Below, piece after piece: positions 34,491-43,890 of a stretch of 64,000 bases of DNA; position 1 is the first letter of the stretch, and each line of letters opens with the position of its first letter. The DNA comes from Asterella californica (Eukaryota > Streptophyta > Marchantiopsida > Marchantiales > Aytoniaceae): NCBI GenBank assembly GCA_036924285.1, contig JAYKYS010000011.1, positions 6,262,001 through 6,326,000 on the forward strand, read 5' to 3'. Made by a program: the position numbers and the translations under genes. Below the pieces are notes generated by a model. It was not told the DNA's origin, did not search any database, and saw only the letters and a list, made by a program, of their open reading frames with translations.

Positions 34491-35971
34491 CCGTGCTAGC
34501 TCTTCCAAAGATGGGAGAACATTTTGAGGTTCACACAGATGCTTCTCAATGGACCATTGGAGGAGTGTTGATGCAAGGAAAGCATCTAGTGGCTTACGAA
34601 AGTCACAAGTTTTCAGAAATTAAGACGAAATGGCCTGCTCATGAACAGGAGATGTTCGCAGTTGTCCACTGTCTGAAACGTTGGGAGCATTATTTGTTAC
34701 CAAGCAAAGTTATTGTTGTAACGGACTGTGAGGGTAATACCTACTTTCAGAGTAAACCTCGTTTGTCACGCAAACAACAGAGGTGGCAAGTGGAGCTTGC
34801 ACGTTTTGATATCGAATGGCGGTATCAAAAGGGGAAGGAAAATATTCCAGCGGATGTGTTAAGCAGACGTGTCCAGGCGTTAACAACTCAGGACACAAGT
34901 GAAGAGCTTTTGGATCGAATCAGACAAGCATTGCCAAACGATCCTCAGGCTCAACGTTAGACCAGTCAACAAGAGAGAGATCCATTGGTACGTAATCTCT
35001 CATTTCGTAATGGCCTTTGGTTTTATAAGCAAACCAAGGTCTATGTTCCAGCTGGATCTCTAAGGACACTAGTCATGCAAGAATGTCATGATTGTGAATT
35101 GGCTGGACATGGAGGACAGAATAGAACGTTGCAACGAGTTAAAGAGCAGTTCTATTGACCGTCCATGTTGGCCGTCCATGATTGGAGCGAGCACTTGGAC
35201 TTGGTGGAGTTTATATATAACAACACTAAGCATTCGAGTACAGGATTTAAACCATTTGAAGTGGTTTATCGGGGCTCTCATGCACCTTGGACTCCTATAG
35301 CTCTAGCTACCAAGGGGCATGAAAACACAGGAAGGTCAAACCAGGATCCTCCAGATCTAGAGACTTTCATACGTGTTCAGGGTACTGTGTTTCAAGAAGC
35401 CAAGAAACACATGGAGAAGGCACAACAACGGTATGCTAAGTATGCAAACCGTGGTAGGCAAGACGTACAGTTCGAAGAAGGGCAGTGGGTCTGGTTGAGA
35501 ACCAAGAACTTCAGAATACCAGCAGGGGTGGACTTAGCCAAGAAGCTTCTTCCAAAGTGGGCAGGACCATTCCTGATTGAGAAGAAGTTAGGTCCTGTGA
35601 CTTATAAGTTACGTTTTCCAGCTAGTATGAAGCATTATCACCCCATCATTCATGTTTCTAACTTGAAAATGTTTCGTGAAGAACTAGAATCGTTGCCAGG
35701 AAGATATCAGAAACGGCATCTAGTGTTAGAAACATTACCAAGAGCTGATGATCTTGAGTTGATTGAGATAGTAGATCATCGAGCATCACCGAATCCAGAT
35801 GGAGCTGGAGAACCCGTTACTCAATACCTATGTCGTTGGACAGGTAGAGTTCCGGGATTGGTAAGTGAAGCTTGGGAGTTCTTGGATGATCTAGCATTGT
35901 ACAAGTTTCAGGAACCACTGCGTAGATATTTTGTGAGACGACAGTCCGCAGTGTTTTCTTCCAGCTAAGCG
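34491..35971 (+). pseudogene. Element D RNase H, deleted integrase, chromodomain
   Basis: RNase H (34491-34960) with EVHTDASQWTIGGVLM and KGKENIPADVLSRR. TAG at 34957-34959 follows. Next comes the integrase zinc region (HDCELAGHGGQNRTL) to about 35157. There the sequence jumps straight to LVEFIYNNTKHSSTGFKPFE, so the D-D-E catalytic core, about 150 residues, is absent. The last frame (35165-35968) carries the GPF domain (KWAGPFLIEKKLG) and a C-terminal chromodomain-like end (YLCRWTGRV, then SEAWEFLDDL), which in chromoviruses steers integration to chromatin. It cannot encode a working integrase. Confidence 0.88.
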
Positions 35972-36369
35972 GTGGATTGAATAGAGTCAGAAGAGTCATG
36001 CCTAAGGACCCTTCAAGGACACTAGAACCGAGTAGATCTGGCCAATCTGCTCGTCTAAGGTGGAGTTGTGGTCTGCTGACTGCTTATGGCTGTCGGATGT
36101 CAATCAGGTTTAGGCTGACGCTACTGTGATGTATCATAGTAAGGAGGTGGATAAAAGAAAACTGACGAGTTCACCACCTGGAAGCTAGGGTTCTATCTCA
36201 CCCGAAAGCTTCAACGAATGCTCGGTAATGGAGCATAGCTCTGAAAAAGGGCTTAATCTTACCCTGGATGGAGTACTGTTCCTCTGGATTTGAGAAAGTG
36301 TTGTTCCTAATGTGGTATTGTAGATACCGCAGTTCAGTGGAAGAACTGCGTTTTGCTGGTTGGGGCGAT

Positions 36370-37354
36370 TGTAACACCTTTTGCTTTATCCCACCAGATG
36401 TCATTCGGGCAATGATTAACCAAAAAGTGGCAGCTGCATGGTCACAAGGTAAACTCAAGGAGACCAGATAAAGAGGGTCGTGAACCCTAAATGAGCCATT
36501 CTCAGTTTTCAGTATTTGAAGAGAGAGAGAGCACTCTTGGTGGTGAGGGGGGAGACTGTATTTTTCAGTGTAGTGTATATTGCCTTTGAGGTCAGAAATC
36601 AGGAGCTAGAACTGAATGCACATCAAGCTCCTTGGAGAGCAGATTTGAAGAGTAGACCTTGAGAGCCGACTTATGATCAACAAGAATGATATGGTGTTGA
36701 TTAGATCGCTGACTTGGGGTCTGATCTGTTGAGTAACAAAAATCAAGGCGTTCAGAGTGAAAGTAGGTTCTCTGGTGAAGTCTTAGTTCTGGAGTTAATT
36801 TATCACAGCAGAGTTGCTGAGTAGTGAAGAATTGCCGATCCAAGAGCGCTGCGTGACCTTGTCAGCAAGTAATGCCATGTAATGTATATGAGCTCGTGAC
36901 TTTCTCCATTCTAATAAGTAGGCTTGAGTTGTGTGCCAAAACTGAGTTGGGCGCATCTAGTGTCGTGTTGACTTTATTTCGGTGTAATTGCTTTGTCTTC
37001 CTACTTCCTAGCATCTACTAGGTTTCCTAGTCTTGGCTATGGCTCTTCAGGGTTTATTGCGTTCCGACTTAACCACCAGTAGCGGAAGCGCTGTCCAAAT
37101 TCTATCCAACCCAGGCTCAGAATAGTTCATGGCATTCTGAAACTTGAGATTAGAACCAGAGACCAGCCAAAGACTAGTTGGTTATTCTATACCCGTCCGA
37201 CGGTTATCAAATCCTTGGTGTTTATTAGCGGAAAGTTTAACGAACTGGATCTGGAGACACAAATATAGTACAAAGTCTTCAAGGAGGTTCACGTTCGGCG
37301 ATTCATTGGCTAGAGGCGGACAGCTCAATTCCGTAATCTACGGTCGAACGTTAC
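36370..37354 (+). repeat. 3' LTR of D
   Basis: 985 bp, TGTAACACC to GAACGTTACA, near-identical to the 5' LTR. Confidence 0.93.
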
Positions 37355-37374
37355 AGTTACAGATGCTTTAGTTC

Positions 37375-37416
37375 TTCCATTTTTTTAACATTTAAAAAAA
37401 TGTTAAAAAAATGGAA
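37375..37416. repeat. Perfect inverted repeat, 19-bp arms, 4-nt loop
   Basis: Arms 37375-37393 and 37398-37416 around AAAA; AT-rich. It lies between the right LTR of D and the gag of C1. Confidence 0.92.
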
Positions 37417-37428
37417 TGAAAAAAATAT

Positions 37429-37460
37429 TTTCGGACAGTCTTTCGTAAGACTGTCCGAAA
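37429..37460. repeat. Perfect inverted repeat, 14-bp arms, 4-nt loop
   Basis: Arms 37429-37442 and 37447-37460 around TCGT. The right arm is the end of recognisable C1 gag, so the left arm appears to be an inverted copy of gag sequence. Confidence 0.92.
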
Positions 37461-37811
37461 CCGTTGCTCCAACTTATCCACCCTTTCGGCATATTGCCGA
37501 ACTTTCTCGTCGTCTCGTTGCTTCAAATGAGTAAGTTCCACCATGAGCTTCTCATAACTCTCTTCTGGAAGAAATTCTTCGTGGAGTGCATTACTCAATG
37601 TCTTCCATGTGTCCTCAACTGCACCAGGTGTCTTGCTCTTCACTCGGTCTTCATACCACGTAAGAGCAAAATCTTCTAAAAACTTTGGCAGTAACAACAC
37701 CCATTCTTCCTTCCTTCTCACGTTGTTTCTGATGCAACCCCTTTTGAAGTCTCGTACAAATGGTTCTACATCTTCATTGTTCTTCCCATGAAACACTGGT
37801 AACTTCCCCAT
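37461..37811 (-). pseudogene. Gypsy C1 gag, N-terminal half
   Basis: Frame starting at 37811 with LPVFHGKNNEDVEPFVRDF, LTWYEDRVKS, WKTLSNALHEEFLPEE and LTHLKQRDDEKVRQYAERVD, a typical Gypsy capsid domain. It runs into the hairpin at 37460, where gag homology ends. The other half of this gag lies at 17402-18339 on the far side of D. Confidence 0.88.
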
Positions 37812-38515
37812 CTTGTAACTACTCTTCTACCCTTCTAATTTTTGTGCAATAACTACTCGTTAAAAGAGTACAAATATCATCAATTTCATTTGTGAATAAT
37901 CTACCATAGATAAAATAAAAGGAAATGGTTGTAATAACACCTCTTGTGCCATCTCTTCTCCCAAGGTAATCATGAGCCTGAGTCGCATCACCGCCTTCTC
38001 CACCATCCAAATGACAATCTCCATCACAACTCAGCCGAGTCCTCTTTTGAATTCGACAACTTCTCCGTCTCAACTCTTTGAGTCTCGTCCAACTTCTCGA
38101 CTACTGACGTAAGTAGGGCAGCCACGTCGACGCACTTGTGTCCTCTTGATAGATCACCCACTCCACAACTTGGACAAGGATCCTCTCCTAGAAGATGAAT
38201 CGACGGTGGTGACGATGGACCCACTTGAAGACTTAAATCAGTAAACTCCCGCTTTCCTTTGGCTTTCTTTGCTCTGATCTTAGTTGGACAGTTCACTATT
38301 TTATGTCCCAACCCTCTATAGGAATAACACCACAAGTTGATTTCTACTCTTCTCCTCAGAGATTCTACTTGAGGTTTTGTACTAGGGTTCTCAAACTCAA
38401 CGATAACCTCTTTCGAGTCCTCTCCGACGCTTACTATGACATCTAAACCTTGAGGAAGGTTTCTAAGTCTAACTTTCCAATCTTTCGAACTTCCACTCAT
38501 GTTGCACCTTCTCAA
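37812..38515 (-). pseudogene. C1 upstream frame with decayed zinc knuckle
   Basis: Minus-strand frames 38024-38515 (163 codons) and 37819-38073 upstream of gag. The first has LDVIVSVGEDSKEVIVEFE and then CYSYRGLGHKIVNC, a CCHC-like knuckle with its second Cys replaced by Tyr, followed by a basic KKAKGKRE stretch, and later CPSCGVGD. I do not recognise the family. It may be an extra open frame of element C or an inserted host fragment. The two frames need at least one shift to join. Confidence 0.45.
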
Positions 38516-39434
38516 CCATTAAGTGGACAAAATATCTTTGAGGAAAATAACTCTACATCACTTTCTTTACTCTTTTGAGCTTTATACTGAAAATCGTGTA
38601 TTATACATGCTATACACGAAATAAAATCCAATCTAAAATTAAGAGTCCATGATAATATCCTCATGACCATCGTCTGTACTGATCCTAACAGACATCTTAA
38701 AGTCACTATTGTAAAGATCACACCCTACTTCGCGAGGAGCATTCGTGGCCTCCACAGTGAATGAACTTTGAACTCAATCTTCTTCGCATCTACGCCGATG
38801 CTCGCAGAATCTTCTTGATATAGAGCAAAAATGACACCCCAACTGCAATAGATGCTTGACCGCAACACCTCTATACTTAACTTTGGCTTTTCCGTCTCCG
38901 TTCTAACTCCCAAACGTCTCTTCTTCAACCTCGGCACTCGAACTGGATTCCTCATGAAGTATCTTCAAGACCTCCTTGTATGTCGAACCGTATATCTCTT
39001 AATGTAAGAGATCTCTCCAAGATTTTTGTGATCTCCACTAGCTCAACCTCCAAGCTACTAACTAATGAAGTTTCAATAGAAAATTCCTTAATCAAAAGAG
39101 ATGGTGCTGACTATACAAATTTTCAGAGAACTGAAATTTGTATATTTTCACTTCTCTCATGGCTTTCAACCCCCACTTCTCTCATCATCTTCTCATGATT
39201 TTTGTTTCTTCTAGTAGCTCGTCAGACAAGCTACAATCCTGGAAGTTTTCACAAGAAAATAAAATTCACAGAAAATCAGACAATAACTGTAAAAATTTTC
39301 CAGAGAGCAGAATTCCTCAACTCTTGTGAATAAACCCCCTCAACTTTGAAAATTCATGGCTCTCTTTCCATACCACCTTTTCTCCTGATTTCTGTTGCCC
39401 TAGATAGTTTATCAGCCAATCTAAAACACTAGAA
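38516..39434 (-). mobile_element. C1 leader region with degenerate tandem repeats
   Basis: From about 39010 to 39434 a unit of roughly 180 bp recurs, with the third copy cut off. Shared words are GATTTTTGT, AATTTTC.GAGAG and GAAAATTC. The same unit occurs at about 62340-62460 beside a C-type LTR, which places it in the leader of family C. The expected 5' LTR of C1 is missing; B2 sequence starts at 39435 instead. Frames at 38512-38955 have no recognisable features. Confidence 0.6.
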
Positions 39435-40458
39435 AGTACCTACTTATCCACCTAGCATCCATTTTCAATGGGTTCTTGATCTTGTGATGATGCCACCGGG
39501 GTTATGGGGGATGCGTTATTTGGTGTTGGCTCGAGAGGATCTTTCCAACTATGTGGAAGGACGAGCACTACGGACGAAGACTACAGAGAATATCTGCAGG
39601 TTCGTGCTAGAAGATATCATCTGTCGTTATGGATCGGTTGGGAGATTACGTGCAGATAGAGGTGAGTTGAGAGGCGCTGAAGTGAAGGAGTTCTTTGCTC
39701 GTTATGGAATAAAGCTTCGACTTACCACTGCTATGAATCCAGAGGGCATTGGTAAGAGTGAACGAGGACACCCTTCTATTGTTCATGCTTTAGTGAAAGC
39801 ATGTGATGGTAGGCCTAGAGAATGGCCAAGATTACTTCCATTTGCTTTGTGAGCAGATAGAACTACACATTGTACTACGACTGGCTATATGCCAGTTGAG
39901 CTTATGCTGGGGCAGAAACCGATCATGCCTGCTGAGGAGTACTTTCCTACGTGGGTTACGCTACCGTGGGAAGATGGTATAGATCGTGCTTCACTCCTAA
40001 ATTTACGTATAAGGCAGTTGGAGCGAAGGGAGGAGGATCTTGCTGATGCGCAGGAGAGGCTGAAGGTGGCTCGAGTCAGAAACAAGGAACGTTTTGACAA
40101 GACTCACCGACTACGACCGAAGCCAATACGTGTTGGTGACTGGGTTCTGGTATATGATAGCACGTTGGAGAATCAGCATTCTACACTCCGTAAGTTCTCT
40201 CGAAGATGGTTCGGGCCTTATGTTGTGCTAGATGTGTATGAGAATGCCACCTATAGCTTGCGTGAGTTGGATGGTACTCTTTTGAAGCTATCTGTGGCCG
40301 GCAAACGTGTGAAACTGTTCAAGAAACGCGGAGGGTCAGTTGAGTTATTCAACTTTCTGGAGTCAGAGTTGAGGACAACAAGAGACGAAGACGTCCCAGT
40401 GTCTGATGAGGCTGAGGCGGAGGAGAGCGATGATGATGAGGATCAAACAAAAGACTGA
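39435..40458 (+). pseudogene. Gypsy B2 pol remnant: integrase
   Basis: Starts inside integrase and is therefore 5'-truncated. Frame 39484-39852 holds the catalytic core (EDLSNYVEGRALRTKTTE, RADRGELRG, GKSERGHPSIVHAL). A TGA at 39850-39852 replaces the tryptophan codon seen in element A. Frame 39889-40458 holds the rest, with HRLRPKPIRVGDWVLVYD, the GPY box RWFGPYVVLDVY and an acidic tail. It is nearly the same as B1 and about one step more distant from A. Confidence 0.88.
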
Positions 40459-40488
40459 GGAGATTGGCACATACCGGAGGATGTGCAG

Positions 40489-40504
40489 GTTCAGAGGGGG
40501 TGGA
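40489..40504 (+). promoter_or_regulatory. Polypurine tract of B2
   Basis: GTTCAGAGGGGGTGGA directly precedes the LTR start TGTCGTGATG. Confidence 0.75.
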
Positions 40505-41984
40505 TGTCGTGATGTGAATCATTTGACATAGTAAATGATTCACTTATCACTGCTGTCGCGTTACTTAGCGCATGTTATTTCTACTCAGACACTTGATGTT
40601 CAGTAGTCTTAGAAGTTAACTCTGTACTGTTCTTAGTCTTTTATGCTTATGGTTGACACCTTTTGCATATGGTGTTAACTCTGTCATATATTTTGGATCC
40701 TAGTAGGTTGGTAGTATGACATTTATCTTGTTCAAGCATTCGTACGCTTGTGCAAGTAAATTCATACTTATCTATGATACTCAATGTACATGACTTAGAT
40801 TTACCATGTAGATAGGGGTTTGAGCTCATGGGTTGTACTTACTTGTCGCCCATGCACGCTTTCTAGCTGATTTAAGTATTTCTCGGGGCTGCGTGTCGTT
40901 TTAGGTAGTTTGAGTTTTACGTTGGCACTCTAGGGAGCTTGACGTGGTTGCCTATGGGTAAAACTAAGTTGCCACGTGGTTTAGGGTACTAAAGGACAAC
41001 CAAGTGGAGCTATGAACTCCCATTGGTCTGTTTTTGTCTTTTGTTAAACTCTAAATTTAGAAACAGAGCTCTAGAGGGGAGTTCGAGCAATTTGTGAGGG
41101 CACTTAGAAATCTGAGAGCACAGGGAGATAGAGCTCGTCGAGCCAAGCACTGTCAGCGAAAAGTTTGATCGATTTGGAGCAATAAACAAGAAGTTATGGC
41201 TGATTGAAGTTCGATTTGTGTCAGAATTGCAGCACTTCTGTTCAATTTGGGGTTTTGAGTGTCATTTGCAGCAGAATCGAGGAAAGCGCTTCAAAACTTC
41301 GTGGCTGTGATCACTGTCAGCAGGGCTACGACTGTCTCCAAATTTTTAGGTCGATTGAGTCAGTGAGTAATTCAGGGCGACCGCTGAAGTAGAGGGGGTC
41401 CGAAAAGCTCTCAATCTGGAGCAGCAACTTCAGAGAGCGAGATCTGGAGTTCTGTGCGGAATCAGGAGGCCCAACTTCACAGGAGTGTTTATCAAGCTGT
41501 GTACTGCAAATCCTGTAAGAAATTCTCAAAGTGATCTAGCCAATTCCTTGTTATAGGTCGAAATAGCTGTCTGGGTACCAGAAACTGCCGTAATTTCTCT
41601 ACTCAGAAAGTTTCTGCTCATATCTTAGTGCTCTGAATTGATCTGAAGCTGAAATTTCGTATGTGTATCTAGTAGAACCTCATTTACATGTAGGAGGAGT
41701 TCTGAAGTCTGAACCTTCACATATTTCTCAATCCGGAGTGTCAAAGTTCGCCATCTGATCTTATCATTGCTAGTTAAGCCTGAACTCTGCTTCCTGAACT
41801 TATCAGAAGAGCCTAGAGACTTACATGAGTGTTTTCAGTTTCACCTTGAGACCTGAAGCCTATCCTGTGAGTAGACCAGCCACAGCCAAGAGCCCAACGC
41901 TTCCCCGAGTAGATTGAACACAGCCTTCAAGCTCATATCACAGCCAGAAGGTTCGCCCTTCCCAGGAAGACTCTCAACCTGACA
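40505..41984 (+). mobile_element. 3' LTR of B2, complete
   Basis: About 1480 bp, from TGTCGTGATG to CAACCTGACA. Its last 45 bases resemble the end of the A LTR (CAGAAGG, CTTCCCAGGAAGACTC), confirming A and B as sister families. A stem-loop with 11-bp arms is at 40514-40543. Confidence 0.85.
40514..40543. repeat. Stem-loop just inside the LTR B2 terminus
   Basis: GTGAATCATTT and its exact complement around an 8-nt loop, conserved with B1. Confidence 0.85.
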
Positions 41985-42528
41985 GCGTTCAACTTGACTT
42001 CTGACACCCGTAGTCTCCTCCTTGACTTCTTCCTGTCTCATTGGCCTATACTTGACCAACTATGTCTCCTTCAAATCTCTTTTGGACACATACAGGTAGC
42101 AGAAGAAAGGGGTGCGATGCCCTCCTGCTGGGGTGTCCAAATAAGCTAACTCGTATTATACATAGACGTGGAAGAAGGTGTCCCAATTGACGACCTCTCA
42201 TGCCTAGACAGCTTCCAGGAATTCCACATCCTGATCTCTTAGGTATCGGACCTTCTGAGTTTTTCCTTTGAGGAAAAGGTGAAGGTAAAGCTTCCCTAGA
42301 AGATGCTTCTTCGGCTCCCGGTAGACTTCCACCTTCCAACCATTCTTTCTCTGTCGATCTTCCAAGAAGAGATAGGTAGTACTCTCAGGTACATGTCATT
42401 TCTCTGAAATGATCGTAGAAATCTTCCTCTCTCCAACTCGTAACTCCGGTTCTCAGATTCGGATCGTTGGAACACTCTCCGTCATCGTTCCAGTGCTGGT
42501 CTTTCTCTGACGACTTCTGTCTTAACAA
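41985..42528. other. Stretch without recognised gene
   Basis: Between LTR B2 and the first F-associated frame. Minus-strand frames here (for example 42046-42339) have no family features. Confidence 0.5.
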
Positions 42529-42822
42529 ATGGTTTTGGAGAGGTTGGGCTACCCAGACCTCTTCCAACAAACCCTGGTCGGCAAGATTTCAATCCCACGT
42601 GAAGAAGTCAAGGCCCAACTCCTTGATGAAGGGTTTGGCCGCGCTCAACTCCGCATGTGGTAACACAAGACCTCGAGGATGCATAGTCATTTTGAAGCTT
42701 CTGTTACGGCTATACCACACATGTTTATTGTGAACCTAAAGCTCAATCCTTACCAGGCCCTCACAGTCCATTTCTCAGAAGATGAGTTCAGTCTTCCAGA
42801 AGACAACTATTTTGTCTTCTAG
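42529..42822 (+). pseudogene. F-associated open frame, one internal stop
   Basis: ATG at 42529 opens MVLERLGYPDLFQQTL, then REEVKAQLLDEGFGRAQLRM, TAA at 42661, and the same frame continues 52 codons to TAG at 42820. The amino-acid mix looks coding. Position, upstream of protease-like and RT sequence on the same strand, suggests a gag-like part of element F, but I recognise no capsid motif or knuckle. Confidence 0.4.
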
Positions 42823-43890
42823 AATTCTAAGAGTACTTCTTAATTGCATCCACGTCTTCTGATCTATATCTATGCAATTCTAACTAAGCAAGGCATCTCA
42901 TGGATTCTCAAGAAGACAGCCCACCTTGCAATTCATCCTACTTCCTAACAGAAGATGAAGAGATACTCAAGAAACAAGTCCTACGAAACGATCAGAAGAA
43001 GGTGGAGGGCTCCTACGGTGATAGTGACCTCTAGGAAGATTTCCGAGACAACTTCTGGATAACTGACATCTTCAGAAGACTTCTCCATCTAGGCTTCCTA
43101 TCACTGGTCTCACTTGTCTTCAGCTTCCTGCACGTAATCTATTCTCACAATAGACACTAAATGTTCGCTCGCACTGAATCTTTCGACTCCTCGTCTCGCA
43201 TACACTCTCAGAAGAAGCTCGCTACATAACAAGAAGACATGATCCTTGACATTGCTCTCCAGATTTTGCCAGCAAGACTACTCACAATTCTCATCTAAAG
43301 TTGAGAAGAAGAAAGAACAGGCTGCTATGGGTCAGACAGAAGAGACCCGTAAAGGACCCTCACATCTTCTCGTGCATTCTGCTAGCCTTTCCAATCTTCT
43401 AGCTCTCTAGGAAGATGTGGATTTTGGAAGTCAAGAAGCTTTGGAGGCACTGGCATGATTCCTATTTTCATGCTTCTCAAAACAATTATCAACTCACAAT
43501 TCCACTCTGGATTCACATCAAGATTCTCTCAATTAAATTCCAATCAAATCCAAGCTACTTGATGTGAATTTGAAATTTTCAGCTTTTAGAAATGTCCAGA
43601 CATTCAAACAAGTCTTTTGTCCATGGATTCGAGGACAAAAGTACAATGGGGTAGAGAAATTGATGGACAAAACAAAGGATTTTGGGAACAGGGGGGAAAA
43701 TAATCAAATTCGGTTTTCGGGAAGCGAGATTGGGAAGAAGACTGTCAGAAATTGGACAGCGCTTTCGTCGGAAGCGTTGTCCAATTACATCCAGAGCACC
43801 CCGATCCTTAGGATAGAGCATGAGGACTTAGGAGCTCCAGAACTTCTGAAAGATGTCTTGACGGTAATTGAGAAGTATCTTTCTATCTCA
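42823..43890. other. Decayed region inside F without clear domain
   Basis: Rich in GAAGA and TCTTC words. A 116-codon plus frame (43564-43914) has no recognisable motif. It probably holds the decayed gag of F. Confidence 0.4.

Larger units (their letters stand above)
18340..37354 (+). mobile_element. Gypsy element D (chromovirus-like), split by E and A
   Basis: LTRs of 985 bp at both ends (18340-19324, 36370-37354), a primer-binding site, gag-pol on the plus strand and a chromodomain-like C-terminus. D's own sequence is 18340-22118 plus 34491-37354, about 6.6 kb. It sits in the gag of C1. Flanks are GTGAT on the left and GTTAC on the right, so no clean target duplication is seen. The right flank has been altered by local inverted repeats. 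Confidence 0.9.
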
